Shown: positions 1 through 9,340, counted from the first letter of the stretch. The stretch is DNA of 64,000 nucleotides from Verrucosispora sp. NA02020 (GCF_013364215.1 NZ_CP054923.1:6634001-6698000); one strand, 5' to 3'. Translations and numbers: made by a program. Notes: generated by a model from the letters alone, not told the origin.

Positions 1-296
1 TCACCGTCGCCGCCACTGCGGCGGCAGCCGGGGTACCCGTCTCGCTCTGGCTCACCGGTGAGTCGACCTGGTTCGCGTTGCCCGGTCACGCACAGAACTT
101 CGAGCTGCCGCACTCGGCGCCCCTGGCCGAGCTGCTGCACGTGATCCTCTCCACCGGCACGGTGACCGCCTGCACCCAGTGCGCCGCCCGCCGGGACATC
201 GGCACGGGTGACGTGATCCCCGGCGTACGGATCGCCGGTGCCGCCGTCTTCGTGGAGGAGACGATGGCCGAGGGTGCACAGGCGCTCGTGTACTGA
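1..296 (+). CDS. DsrE-family protein, C-terminal part (5' end outside window)
   Basis: The reading frame is already open at base 3 and runs to a TGA at 294-296, so only the last ~98 residues are visible. They resemble the DsrE/DsrF fold: a small-residue helix, the strand VPVSLWLTGE, then PLAELLHVILSTGTVTACTQCAARRDI and a C-terminal VFVEETMAEGAQALVY. DsrE-like proteins are small soluble sulfur-relay or peroxiredoxin-like proteins. The TACTQCAARR segment holds two Cys residues spaced CxxC that could be redox active, which is inference. Its true start and any operon partner lie upstream of the window. Confidence 0.7.
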   Translation, partial: TVAATAAAAGVPVSLWLTGESTWFALPGHAQNFELPHSAPLAELLHVILSTGTVTACTQCAARRDIGTGDVIPGVRIAGAAVFVEETMAEGAQALVY

Positions 297-345
297 CATC
301 GCCGGCCTGCGCGCCGGAACTGGCCCGACAACTCGGACTAATGCC

Positions 346-351
346 TACGAT
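346..351 (+). promoter_or_regulatory. -10 hexamer of a leaderless promoter (TACGAT)
   Basis: TACGAT ends 6 nt before the GTG at 358. This matches the actinobacterial TANNNT -10 spaced so that transcription starts at or next to the start codon. No Shine-Dalgarno sequence precedes the GTG. Confidence 0.6.
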
Positions 352-357
352 TCGGGT

Positions 358-738
358 GTGACCGAGGCGACCGAGCAGTTCTTCGCGGCCCTGCCGGCCC
401 GGGCCCCGGAGGTACTCCGCGCCCCCGTGGCGGGCACGCTCCGGATCGACCTCTCCGACGGCCACCACACCGAGCACTGGCTGGTCCGGATGCGACCGGG
501 CGCGGCCGAGGTGAGTCAGGGTCCGGAGGCCGCCGACGCCGTCTGGTACTGCGGCGTGCACCTGTTCGACCGGCTGGTCACCGGCCAGTCGCAGAGCATC
601 TCCGCGGTGTTCCGCAACGAGAGCACGTACACCGGGGACGTGGTCCTGTTCCTCGCCTTCCGGCGCTTCTTCCCCCCGCCCCCCGGCACCCGGGACCCGC
701 GCGAGGTGGCCCGCGAGCACGTCAGGCGGACCCGGTGA
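358..738 (+). CDS. SCP2 sterol-binding-fold protein
   Basis: A 126-residue soluble protein resembling the SCP2 lipid-carrier fold: an amphipathic N-terminal helix (EATEQFFAALPARAP), strands TLRIDLSDG and HWLVRMRPGAAEVSQGP, and the DRLVTGQ segment where SCP2 proteins have their 'dllagk' helix. The ligand is unknown. I chose GTG 358 because it lies 6 nt behind TACGAT; an in-frame ATG at 238 would add low-complexity Arg-rich sequence. The stop overlaps the next start as GTGA (735-738), so it is translationally coupled to the debranching-type glucosidase. Confidence 0.75.
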   Translation: MTEATEQFFAALPARAPEVLRAPVAGTLRIDLSDGHHTEHWLVRMRPGAAEVSQGPEAADAVWYCGVHLFDRLVTGQSQSISAVFRNESTYTGDVVLFLAFRRFFPPPPGTRDPREVAREHVRRTR

Positions 739-2792
739 AAGAACTCGTCAGCATCCTGGACGGCAACACCTTCCTGGTCAGCGACCGGCGCGGCGACATC
801 GAGCCGGCCCTCGACTTCCCCACCGGCCTCTTCTCCTTCGACACCCGGTTCCTCTCCACCTGGCTGCTGCTGCTCGACGGCGAACGGCTGCACGCACTGT
901 CGCTCGACGACTCGGAGTCGCACCGGACCCGCTACTTCCTGGTGCCGGGCGAGCCCACCCACTTCCTGGACGCCAAGGTCTCGGTGATCCGCAGCCGGGC
1001 CATCAGCGGCAGCTTCGAGGAGGAGCTGACCGTGCTCAACCACTCCGGGCAGTCGATGATGTTCACCGTCCGGATCGAGATGGGTGCCGACTTCGCGGAC
1101 CTCTTCGAGATCAAGGACACCCAGCGCAAGCGCGGCGAGCACACCGCCACCCCCGGCGAGAACGCGCTGCGCCTGGACTACCGCCGGGAGGCGTTCCACC
1201 GGGAGACGGTGATCAGCAGCAGCGCACCGGCGGAGGTCGACCTGACCGGGATGACCTTCGCGATCGAGATCGGGCCGCACGGCGAGTGGACCACCCGGCT
1301 CGCCGTCACCACCACGATCTACGGCGCCCGGGGCGAGGACGTCCGCAGCCAACTCCCCTTCTCCGGTAGCCGGACGACCGCCGTCATCCAGGCCGAGCAC
1401 GCCGAGTTCATCGCCAAGGCACCGAAGCTGAGCTGCGACTACCAACCGCTGACCGAGGCGTACCGGCGCAGCCTCGACGACCTGGCCGCGCTCCGGTACG
1501 AGTCGATCGCGCTCGGCGTTCGACTGCTGGCCACCGGCCTGCCCTGGTTCATGACCCTGTTCGGCCGGGACAGCATCATCACCTCGCTCCAGGTCCTGCC
1601 GTTCCAGCCGGAACTGATCCCGCCCACGCTCACGATGCTGGCCGGTCTCCAGGGGCACCGGCTGGACGACTTCCGCGACGAGGAGCCCGGCAAGATCCTG
1701 CACGAGCTGCGCTACGGCGAGACCGCCGGCTTCGAGGAGCAGCCGCACTCGCCCTACTACGGCGCCGCCGACTCGACGCCGCTGTTCGTGATCCTGCTCG
1801 ACGAGTACGAGCGGTGGACCGGCGACGTGGCACTTGTCAAACGGCTGGAACTGGCCGTGAGGGGCGCACTGGCCTGGATCGACACGTACGGCGACCTGCT
1901 CGGCACCGGCTACCTCTGGTACCAGACCCGCAACCCGAAGACCGGCCTGGAGAACCAGTGCTGGAAAGACTCGTGGGACGCGATCTCCTACGCCGACGGC
2001 CGGCTGCCGAGCTTCCCCCGGGCCACCTGCGAACAGCAGGGCTACGCGTACGACGCCAAGCTGCGCGGCGCCCGGATGGCCCGGCTGTTCTGGAACGACC
2101 CGGAGTACGCCGACCGGCTGGAACGGGAGGCCGCCGAGCTGAAGGAACGGTTCAACCGGGACTTCTGGTTGCCCGAGAAGGAGTACTACGCGCTGGCCCT
2201 GGACGCCGACGGCACGCCGGTGGATGCGCTCAGTTCCAACATCGGGCACCTGCTCTGGAGCGGCATCGTCGAGGAGTCGAGGGCCCGACGGATCGCCGAC
2301 CACCTCGTCGGGCCGCGACTCTTCTCCGGCTGGGGTGTCCGCACCCTCGCCGACGACCAGGGGCGGTACAACCCGATCGGCTACCACGTCGGCACGGTCT
2401 GGCCCTTCGACAACTCGATCATCGCCTGGGGACTGTGGAAGTACGGCTTCCGCGAGCAGGCCGGGCAGATCTGCGAGTCGATCCTGACGGCGGCGCGCTA
2501 CTTCGACGGCCGACTGCCGGAGGCGTTCGCCGGGTACGAGCGCGACCTCACCGAGTACCCGGTGCAGTACCCGACCGCGTGCAGCCCGCAGGCCTGGTCG
2601 GCGGGGACGCCGTTGATGTTGCTGCGGGTGATGCTCGGGCTCGAACCGCAGGGCGAGCACCTGATCGTCGACCCGCACGTGCCGCAGGGGGTCGGGCGGG
2701 TCGAGCTGCTGGACATCCCCGGTCGCTGGGGTCGCGCGGACGCGCTGGGCCGCAGCCGCCGGCGGGACGACGGGAACGGTCAGCCGGTGTAG
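735..2792 (+). CDS. Amylo-alpha-1,6-glucosidase / glycogen debranching-type enzyme
   Basis: A 685-residue cytoplasmic glycoside hydrolase. The N-terminal ~270 residues (LDGNTFLVSDRRGDI, FSFDTRFLSTW) match the glycogen-debranching N-terminal beta domain. The rest is an (alpha/alpha)6 barrel with the family's WFMTLFGRDSIITSLQ, YWLWYQT-like (GYLWYQTRNPKTGLENQCWKD) and VGTVWPFDNSIIAWGL segments and the C-terminal PTACSPQAWSAGTP motif. Proteins of this type are annotated as acting on alpha-1,6 branches of glycogen or related oligosaccharides; the true substrate is not shown by sequence. The start overlaps the preceding stop by 4 nt (GTGA). It converges with the gene at 2797 with only 4 nt between the stops. 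Confidence 0.9.
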   Translation: MKELVSILDGNTFLVSDRRGDIEPALDFPTGLFSFDTRFLSTWLLLLDGERLHALSLDDSESHRTRYFLVPGEPTHFLDAKVSVIRSRAISGSFEEELTVLNHSGQSMMFTVRIEMGADFADLFEIKDTQRKRGEHTATPGENALRLDYRREAFHRETVISSSAPAEVDLTGMTFAIEIGPHGEWTTRLAVTTTIYGARGEDVRSQLPFSGSRTTAVIQAEHAEFIAKAPKLSCDYQPLTEAYRRSLDDLAALRYESIALGVRLLATGLPWFMTLFGRDSIITSLQVLPFQPELIPPTLTMLAGLQGHRLDDFRDEEPGKILHELRYGETAGFEEQPHSPYYGAADSTPLFVILLDEYERWTGDVALVKRLELAVRGALAWIDTYGDLLGTGYLWYQTRNPKTGLENQCWKDSWDAISYADGRLPSFPRATCEQQGYAYDAKLRGARMARLFWNDPEYADRLEREAAELKERFNRDFWLPEKEYYALALDADGTPVDALSSNIGHLLWSGIVEESRARRIADHLVGPRLFSGWGVRTLADDQGRYNPIGYHVGTVWPFDNSIIAWGLWKYGFREQAGQICESILTAARYFDGRLPEAFAGYERDLTEYPVQYPTACSPQAWSAGTPLMLLRVMLGLEPQGEHLIVDPHVPQGVGRVELLDIPGRWGRADALGRSRRRDDGNGQPV

Positions 2793-2796
2793 GAGA

Positions 2797-3657
2797 TCAG
2801 CCGGCGCAGCCGGTGGTGGCGGAGAGCACCACCTCGTCCGCGCCGAGGTCGGCGAGGACCGCGACGCCGTCGCGCCGGAAGGCGTACACCTCGTCGGTGT
2901 CGACCACCGGCGTGCCGCCGGCCAGCGGCGCGAGCGTGGCCTGCGGCGACGCGGGCAACGCGCCCGCAGCGGACCGGACGGTACGCGCCGACCCCCCGCC
3001 CGGACACGGCGCGGCCACCACCTCGTCGGGCTCGGTCGCCGTGCTGCCGAGCGTGCGCAGCGCCTCGGTCAGGGCACCCACCTCGGCTCCGGCGGCGTCC
3101 GCTCCCGGCGCGGCGTAGTCGTCGCCGATCATCCGGCACCCGGTGTCCGCGGTCAGCCGGATCCGGCCGTCGGCGACGCCCCGCCCCTGCACGGTGACGA
3201 ACTCGCCCGCGTCGGCGCGCAACCGGGGTCCCTCGGAGGTGACCCGGACACCGGCCCGCCACGCCGTGGGCAGCCGGTCGGAGATCTCCTGGAGCGCGGC
3301 CCGTTCCTCACCCACCGGCACCGCCAGGTCGACGGCGCGGATCAGCTCCGCGCCCTCCGCGAAGGGGGTGATCCGGCAGCCCCGGTCCACCTCGGGAGCG
3401 ACGAGCGCGGGCACCGCACCCCAGCTCGCCGCCACCAGCTCGCCGATGGCGGCGTCCACCACCGGGCCGGCCTCGGCGAGCGTGCGCTGCTCGCGGACGG
3501 TCGGCGGATCGTTCCGGGCGGAGCGCCAGGTGAGACCGGCGAGCAGCACCGCCCAGGCCACGGTCGCCACGATCAGCCAGCGCGGCCACCGGGTGCCGGG
3601 GGCCGGCGGCCGGGGACCTGCGGGCGGGAAATACCCCGTCTGGACAGCACCGCTCAC
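2797..3657 (-). CDS. Membrane-anchored extracytoplasmic protein of unknown function
   Basis: I do not recognise a family. The 286-residue product has a Pro/Gly-rich cytoplasmic N-terminus (~25 residues), one membrane segment (WLIVATVAWAVLLAGLTW, about residues 28-46), then an extracytoplasmic region. It contains four Cys (GCRIT, GCRMI, PCPGG, GCAG) that could form disulfides. It lies 12 nt downstream of the winged-helix regulator gene at 3670-4197 and is probably cotranscribed with it. The start is GTG with no strong Shine-Dalgarno, consistent with coupling. It may be the membrane partner of that regulator, which is inference. Confidence 0.75.
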   Translation of the reverse strand: MSGAVQTGYFPPAGPRPPAPGTRWPRWLIVATVAWAVLLAGLTWRSARNDPPTVREQRTLAEAGPVVDAAIGELVAASWGAVPALVAPEVDRGCRITPFAEGAELIRAVDLAVPVGEERAALQEISDRLPTAWRAGVRVTSEGPRLRADAGEFVTVQGRGVADGRIRLTADTGCRMIGDDYAAPGADAAGAEVGALTEALRTLGSTATEPDEVVAAPCPGGGSARTVRSAAGALPASPQATLAPLAGGTPVVDTDEVYAFRRDGVAVLADLGADEVVLSATTGCAG

Positions 3658-3669
3658 CGGGTCATGGTG

Positions 3670-4197
3670 TCACGCGTGGTGTACCGCCTCGCCGGGGCGC
3701 CCGTCGGCGCCCTCCGGCGGCGTGCTCAGCCGGTAGCCCACCCCACGGACCGTCTGCACCTGCGGGCCGCCGGGCAACGCCCGCAGCTTGCGCCGCAACC
3801 GCTTCACCGCCGAGTGCAGGATCGCCGTGTCACCGAGGTACGCGCCACCCCAGACGGAGGCGAAGAGCCGCTCGTAGCTCCAGAGCGCGAGCGGCGGGCT
3901 CATCAGCCGGGCCAGCAGCTCCCGCTCGGTACGCGTCAGACCCAACGGCACGCCCCGCCAGGTGACCAGGTGCCCGGCCCGGTCCACCACGAGGTCGCCC
4001 CAGTTCGTCGGTCGGCCGTTCGACTCGTCGGGCAGCGCGGCGGGCTCGGCCAGCGGAGCCGGGAACATCGCGCGCAACTGCGCGAGGTCACTACAGATCA
4101 CCACCGGTCCCACGCCGTCCAACCGCTGCATGACCCGTTGTCGCACCGAGGCGTCGGAGCTGACGCAGACCAGGATCGGTATCTCCTCAACGGACAC
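3670..4197 (-). CDS. OmpR/PhoB-type winged-helix regulator with shortened receiver-like N-terminus
   Basis: 175 residues. The C-terminal ~100 match the OmpR-family DNA-binding domain: GHLVTWRGVPLGLTRTERELLARLM, the recognition region SYERLFASVWGGAYLGDTAILHSAVKRLRRKL and the wing VQTVRGVGYRLS. The N-terminal ~60 residues (ILVCVSSDASVRQRVMQRL) look like the first strand and helix of a receiver but are too short for a complete domain and show no phosphoacceptor Asp environment. The start is GTG behind GGGGGAGGTAAC. The gene is divergent from the subtilase at 4494, and 11-bp direct repeats lie between them. No cognate kinase is adjacent. Confidence 0.8.
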   Translation of the reverse strand: MSVEEIPILVCVSSDASVRQRVMQRLDGVGPVVICSDLAQLRAMFPAPLAEPAALPDESNGRPTNWGDLVVDRAGHLVTWRGVPLGLTRTERELLARLMSPPLALWSYERLFASVWGGAYLGDTAILHSAVKRLRRKLRALPGGPQVQTVRGVGYRLSTPPEGADGRPGEAVHHA

Positions 4198-4307
4198 GTT
4201 ACCTCCCCCGAGAGCACCGTGCTGACCTGCGACTTTCCATTAATCGCCAACGATAGTCACCGATGGAGCCCCCGCCTGAAGACTAACGGTCAGCAACCCG
4301 CCCCGTC

Positions 4308-4329
4308 ACTGACCGAGTACTGACCGACG
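4308..4329. promoter_or_regulatory. Two contiguous 11-bp direct repeats, candidate operator
   Basis: ACTGACCGAGT (4308-4318) is followed directly by ACTGACCGACG (4319-4329), 9 of 11 matching. OmpR-family proteins typically bind tandem ~11-bp direct repeats. The site lies in the 296-bp divergent gap between such a regulator (3670-4197) and the subtilase (4494). Binding is inferred, not shown. Confidence 0.4.
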
Positions 4330-4493
4330 CCGTCCATTGATCACCGACTGTCGGAGCAAGAGCATGACTCTCAGCGGGCGGGCGCTCACCATCAGCCACC
4401 CACATCGCCCCGTCCGCTCCGCGACGTCGTAAGCCGGCGCGCGGGTTGTCCGGGCCCCGAACGGATCGGGACCGACGACGTGGGGGAGGAACC

Positions 4494-7400
4494 TTGTTCA
4501 CACGACCATCCGCACGGTCATCACGGTGGCGGGCGGTGACGTTGCTGGCCGCCGCCGTACTCGCCGTCACCGCCCAGCCCGCCGTCGCCGCACCGGCCCC
4601 ACAGCCGACGGCACACCGGGCCGCCGTCGACCAGGGCCTGATCGACCGGTTCGACACCGCGTCGACCGCGACGTTCCTGGTGTACCTGCGCGAGACCGCC
4701 ACACTGGCCGACGCCGCCCGGCTGCGTGACGCCGACCGCCGGGCGGACGAGGTGCACCGGCTGCTGACCGGCACCGCCAGCCGTACCCAACACGACCTGC
4801 GGGCGATGCTCGACGAGCGCAAGGTGCCGCACACCGCGTACTGGATCGCCAACGCGATCCGGGTCGAGGGCGACAAGGCGCTGCTGGACGAGATCGCCCG
4901 GCGGCCCGAGGTGGCCCGGATCTCCCCCAGCCGCAGCTACCCGCTGGTCCGGCCGACCGCCACCGACACCACCCGGGCCCGCACCACGGCCGTCGAGTGG
5001 GGCCTGACCAACATCGGCGCGCCCCGGGTCTGGGACGAGTTCGGCGACCGTGGCGAGGGCGTCGTGGTCGCCAACATCGACAGCGGCGTGCGCTACGACC
5101 ACCCCGCGCTGGTCGGCTCCTACCGGGGCAACCTCGGCGACGGCTTCGACCACGCGTACAACTGGTTCGACCCGACCGGCGTCTGCGCGGGCACCGCGCC
5201 CTGCGACAACAACGACCACGGCACGCACACCATGGGCACCATGGTCGGCGACGACGGCGCCGGCAACCAGATCGGCGTGGCCCCGGGAGCCCGGTGGATC
5301 GCCGCCAAGGGCTGCGGCACGAACAGCTGCGCGGACGCCTCGTTGCTCGCCGCCGGGCAGTGGGTGCTCGCGCCGACCGACGCCGCCGGGCAGAACCCCC
5401 GACCGGACCTGCGCCCCGACATCGTCAACAACTCCTGGGGCGGCGACGGGGGCGACCCGTGGTACCAGCAGACCGTCGCGGCCTGGCGGGCCGCCGGCAT
5501 GTTCCCGGTCTTCTCCTCCGGTAACGACGGACCGGCCTGCGGCAGCGCCGGCTCTCCCGGCGACAACGCCGACTCGTACGCGGTCGGCGCGTACGACGTG
5601 AACAACGCCATCGCCGACTTTTCCGGCCGGGGCTTCGGCACCGACCTGATCAAGCCGAACATCGCCGCACCCGGCAGCAACGTGCGGTCCAGCGTCCGCA
5701 ACGGCGGGTACGCCTCGTTCAGCGGCACCTCGATGGCCGCCCCGCACGTGGCCGGGACGATCGCGCTGGTCTGGGCGGCGGCACCGAGCCTGCGCGGCGA
5801 CGTGGCCGGCACCGAGGAACTGCTCGACCGCACCGCCCGGGACGTCGACGCCACCACCTGCGGCGGCACCCCGGCCGACAACAACGTCTTCGGCGAGGGA
5901 CGTCTGGACGCGTACGCGGCGGTGCGGGACGCCCCGCGCGGCCCGGTGGGCCGGGTCAGCGGCATCGTCACCGACGCGGCCGACGACGACCCGGTGGCCG
6001 GAGCCACGGTGACCGACGGCACCCGCAGCGCCACCACCGGCACCGACGGCCGGTACGCGTTGAACGTGCCGGCCGGCGAGACCCGCCTGACCGTCAGCGC
6101 CTACGGCTACGCCGGTCAGTCGGCGACCGTCACGGTGGCCGAGGGCGGGGCCGTCACCCGGAACTTCGCGCTGGCGGCCACCCCGACGGTCACGGTCAGC
6201 GGCAAGGTCACCGACGGTTCCGGACACGGCTGGCCGCTGTACGCGAAGGTCGAGGTGGCCGGACGGCCCGGCGGGCCGGTCTTCACCGACCCGGTCACCG
6301 GTCGCTACTCGTTCACCGCACCGGGCGACACCACGTACCGGCTCACCGTCACGGCCCGCTACCCGAGCTACCGCACGGTGACCCGGGAGGTGCCGGTCGG
6401 CGGCGCGGCCACCACGGTCGACGTGGCCGTTCCGGTCGATGCCGGGTGCACCGCCGCCGGTTACACCGGACGGTTCGGGACCCCGCTGCTGACCCAGAGC
6501 TTCGACGGCACCGGCACCCCGGCCGGCTGGCGGGTCGACAACCGCACCGCCTCCGGTGGCTGGACCTTCACCGACGCCCGGTCGCGCGGCAACCTGACCG
6601 GTGGTGCCGGCGGGTTCGCCATCGTCGACAGTGACGCCCTCGGCAGTGGCAACAGCCAGGACACCGACCTGGTCACCCCGCCGCTGGACTTCTCCGGCAC
6701 CGCCGCACCGGTGCTGCGTTTCCGCAGCGACTGGCGGGCCGTCGGGATCTCCGACACCGCGGACGTCGACGTCTCCGTCGACTCCGGCGCCACCTGGACC
6801 ACCGTCTGGCACCAGACCACCAGCCGGCGTGGCCCCCGCGTCGAGGAGGTGGCACTGACCCAGGCCGCGAACGCCGCCTCGGCCCTGGTCCGCTTCCGGT
6901 TCAAGGGCACCTTCGCCTGGTGGTGGCAGGTGGACGACGTGGAGGTCGTCAACCGCGAGTGCACGCCGGTGCCCGGTGGACTGGTCGTCGGCACCACCAC
7001 CGACCGCAACACCGGGGCACCCGTGGACGGGGTGACCGTGGTCAGCGACGACCGGCCGCAGGACCGGGCCGTGTCGGCGGCGACCCCGGAGGACACCGCC
7101 GAGCCGGACGGCTTCTACTGGCTCTTCTCCGGTCTGACCGGCGCCCACCCGTTCACCGCCAGTCGTCCGCCGTACCAACCGGCCACCAAGCAGGTCACGG
7201 TCGAGGCCGACCGGGTCAAGCGGGCCGACTTCGCCCTCGGCGCCGGGCGGCTCACGGTCAGCCCCGCGTCCGTCGTGGCGCACCAGCCCTACAACAGCAC
7301 CCGGACCACCAAGCTGACCGTCCGCAACACCGGCAGCGCGCCGGCCGCCGTCGAGCTGCTGGAACGCACCGGCGCGTTCGAGCTGCTCCGCCAGTCCGGC

Positions 7401-8867
7401 GCACCGCTGCGGGAACAGAAGATGAAGGGCATCAGCAAGGCCCACACCGGAGTCGCGTACGGCGGGGCGGCACCCGAGGTGCGTACCACGGCCGACGACG
7501 CGTGGAGCCCGATCGCCAAGCTGCCGGCCGCCATCTACGACAACGCCGCCGCGTGGCTGGGCGGAAAGATCTACTCCGTCGGTGGTGGCGGTGACACCGG
7601 CACCGAGCGGCGGGCCTGGGCGTACGACCCGGGTGCCGACGCCTGGACCGCCCTGCCGGACCTGCCGGTGGCGCGCTCCAAGCCGGTCGCGGCAGCGGTC
7701 AACGGCAAGCTGTACGTGTTCGGGGGCTGGGGCGCGGACGACCGTCCGGTGGCCACCGTCGACGTCTTCGACCCGGTCGCCGGCACCTGGAGCACCGTGC
7801 CGGGGGCGACGAACCCGGCACCGACCGCAGCGGCCGGTGGGGCGGTGGTCGACGGGAAGGTCTACCTGGTGGGCGGCTGTGCCGACGCCACCTGCACGGA
7901 CTCCGACCGACTGGTGGTCTTCGACCCGGCGACCGGCACGTTCGGCACCCGGGCGGCCTACCCGCACCCGGTGTCCTGGCTGGCCTGCGGTGGGCTCGGC
8001 GAGACGGTGCACTGCGCCGGTGGCACCGGCAGCACCGAGTACACCGACGCCTACCGGTACGACCTGACGGCCGACGCGTGGAGCCCGCTGCCGAGCATGC
8101 CGACCGAGCTGTGGGGCTCCCAGTACGCGGCAGCCGGCGGGATGCTCGTGCTGGCCGGTGGCGTGACGGCCGGTTCGACGGCGGTCAGCAACCGCACCAT
8201 CGCCTACGACCCCGCCACCGGGGCCTGGCGTGACCTGCCCAACGCCCAGTTCGGCCGGTACCGGGGCGCCGCCGCCTGCGGCGCGTACAAGATCGGTGGT
8301 TCGCCCAGTTCCTTCGTGGGCTCGGCGGACAGCGAGCTGCTCGGTGGTCTGGAGCAGTGTGCCGCCGCAGCGGACGTGCCCTGGCTGTCCAGCTCGCCGG
8401 CGACCTTCACGCTGGCACCGGGCGCGTCCCGGACGGTGACGGTGACGCTCACCGCCACGGCGGCGGCCGGACTGCAACAGCCGGGACGGTACGACGCCGA
8501 ACTGGTGGTCGCCTCGGACACCCCGTACCCGGTGACACCGGTGTCGGTGGAGATGAACGTCTCGCCGCCGTCGAGCTGGGGCAAGGTCCGGGGCACCGTC
8601 ACCGGCACCACCTGCGGTGGGGTGACGGTGACGGTGGCGGCGACCGTCCGGGTGAACCTGATCTCGGCCGGCACCGGCACGACGTTGACCTCCGGCGCCG
8701 ACGGCACGTACGCCTGGTGGCTGCCGAAGGGCCGGTACGAGGTGATCGTGGCCAAGGACGGCTGGGTGCCGCAGGTCAAGCGGCACCAGATCGAGGCGGG
8801 CATCGTCGGCTCCCTCGACTTCGCCCTTGATCCGGCATCCACCTGCACCAGAGCGACCGGTATCTGA
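4494..8867 (+). CDS. Secreted S8 (subtilisin-family) protease with Kelch and carboxypeptidase-regulatory-like repeats
   Basis: A large secreted protease (1457 residues from TTG 4494, chosen for GGGGGAGGA just upstream and because it puts RSSRWR before the signal peptide core). Order: signal peptide (~1-33, ending AQPAVAA), I9-like propeptide (~55-150), subtilase domain with Asp196 (NIDSG), His242 (DHGTHT), oxyanion Asn344 (SSGND) and Ser413 (SGTSMAAPHVAG). Then come two carboxypeptidase-regulatory-like beta domains (VSGIVTDA, VSGKVTDG), a jelly-roll/MAM-like domain with WWWQVDDVEV, another beta domain, about five Kelch repeats (LYVFGGWG, VYLVGGCA) forming a propeller, and a final beta domain. 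It is likely a cell-surface or extracellular peptidase. A 14-bp terminator follows. Confidence 0.92.
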   Translation: MFTRPSARSSRWRAVTLLAAAVLAVTAQPAVAAPAPQPTAHRAAVDQGLIDRFDTASTATFLVYLRETATLADAARLRDADRRADEVHRLLTGTASRTQHDLRAMLDERKVPHTAYWIANAIRVEGDKALLDEIARRPEVARISPSRSYPLVRPTATDTTRARTTAVEWGLTNIGAPRVWDEFGDRGEGVVVANIDSGVRYDHPALVGSYRGNLGDGFDHAYNWFDPTGVCAGTAPCDNNDHGTHTMGTMVGDDGAGNQIGVAPGARWIAAKGCGTNSCADASLLAAGQWVLAPTDAAGQNPRPDLRPDIVNNSWGGDGGDPWYQQTVAAWRAAGMFPVFSSGNDGPACGSAGSPGDNADSYAVGAYDVNNAIADFSGRGFGTDLIKPNIAAPGSNVRSSVRNGGYASFSGTSMAAPHVAGTIALVWAAAPSLRGDVAGTEELLDRTARDVDATTCGGTPADNNVFGEGRLDAYAAVRDAPRGPVGRVSGIVTDAADDDPVAGATVTDGTRSATTGTDGRYALNVPAGETRLTVSAYGYAGQSATVTVAEGGAVTRNFALAATPTVTVSGKVTDGSGHGWPLYAKVEVAGRPGGPVFTDPVTGRYSFTAPGDTTYRLTVTARYPSYRTVTREVPVGGAATTVDVAVPVDAGCTAAGYTGRFGTPLLTQSFDGTGTPAGWRVDNRTASGGWTFTDARSRGNLTGGAGGFAIVDSDALGSGNSQDTDLVTPPLDFSGTAAPVLRFRSDWRAVGISDTADVDVSVDSGATWTTVWHQTTSRRGPRVEEVALTQAANAASALVRFRFKGTFAWWWQVDDVEVVNRECTPVPGGLVVGTTTDRNTGAPVDGVTVVSDDRPQDRAVSAATPEDTAEPDGFYWLFSGLTGAHPFTASRPPYQPATKQVTVEADRVKRADFALGAGRLTVSPASVVAHQPYNSTRTTKLTVRNTGSAPAAVELLERTGAFELLRQSGAPLREQKMKGISKAHTGVAYGGAAPEVRTTADDAWSPIAKLPAAIYDNAAAWLGGKIYSVGGGGDTGTERRAWAYDPGADAWTALPDLPVARSKPVAAAVNGKLYVFGGWGADDRPVATVDVFDPVAGTWSTVPGATNPAPTAAAGGAVVDGKVYLVGGCADATCTDSDRLVVFDPATGTFGTRAAYPHPVSWLACGGLGETVHCAGGTGSTEYTDAYRYDLTADAWSPLPSMPTELWGSQYAAAGGMLVLAGGVTAGSTAVSNRTIAYDPATGAWRDLPNAQFGRYRGAAACGAYKIGGSPSSFVGSADSELLGGLEQCAAAADVPWLSSSPATFTLAPGASRTVTVTLTATAAAGLQQPGRYDAELVVASDTPYPVTPVSVEMNVSPPSSWGKVRGTVTGTTCGGVTVTVAATVRVNLISAGTGTTLTSGADGTYAWWLPKGRYEVIVAKDGWVPQVKRHQIEAGIVGSLDFALDPASTCTRATGI

Positions 8868-8881
8868 CGCACTACCCCTGG

Positions 8882-8912
8882 TGGCCGCCGGTTCGTCACG
8901 AACCGGCGGCCA
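8882..8912. terminator. Rho-independent-type hairpin after the subtilase gene
   Basis: A perfect 14-bp stem (TGGCCGCCGGTTCG with its complement) around a 3-nt loop TCA, starting 15 nt after the stop codon. There is no U-tract, as is usual in actinobacteria. Confidence 0.75.
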
Positions 8913-9102
8913 TCGCCGCCCTGTCCGCCCGGAATACAGGTCAGGGCTTGCGAAGCCAGGTGCTCGGACGGTCACGACAACACCCTTGCCCTGCCGCCTG
9001 TCGATCATTTCGAGCGCCTCAAGGCGAGCAGAAGCGCGGGGAACCCGGGCGGTTGAGAACCGGGCGAAGGCAGCCGAGTCAATGCCAGCCGGACGCATGA
9101 AC

Positions 9103-9158
9103 GCCGGACCAATGGCGGTAGCCGGACCAATGGCGGCACGCCGGACCATGGCGGCAGG
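9103..9158. repeat. Degenerate 18-19-bp tandem repeat, three clear copies
   Basis: Units begin at 9103, 9121 and 9140 with the core GCCGGACCAATGGCGG; the third copy lacks one A. More degenerate versions flank it (about 9085-9102 and 9159-9210). The one-base length differences argue against a coding repeat. Confidence 0.75.
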
Positions 9159-9288
9159 GCGCGTGACCGTCGGACGAATGACCGGCGGGCGCATCGCGGT
9201 CGGGCGGACGAAACCGGACTGCGGCATGACGCCTGAACCGTTCTCGCCGTCAGCTCGAAAGGACCCGACCCGACAGGGTGCGCACCCG

Positions 9289-9340
9289 CCACCCACCGCC
9301 GCCGTCCACCCACCGCCGCCGTCCAGCCACCGGGCGGCGT
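9289..9340. repeat. 17-bp tandem repeat, two exact and one diverged copy
   Basis: CCACCCACCGCCGCCGT occurs at 9289-9305 and 9306-9322, followed by an 18-nt variant at 9323-9340. Confidence 0.8.

Noticed and set aside
516..2678. A 720-codon open frame on the minus strand over the glucosidase gene
   Set aside because: It is antisense to a gene with clear motifs, its translation is low-complexity, and it is the usual by-product of high GC.
4521..9296. A 1591-codon open frame on the minus strand over the subtilase gene
   Set aside because: The plus-strand frame encodes a complete protease with catalytic residues; the antisense product has no domain.
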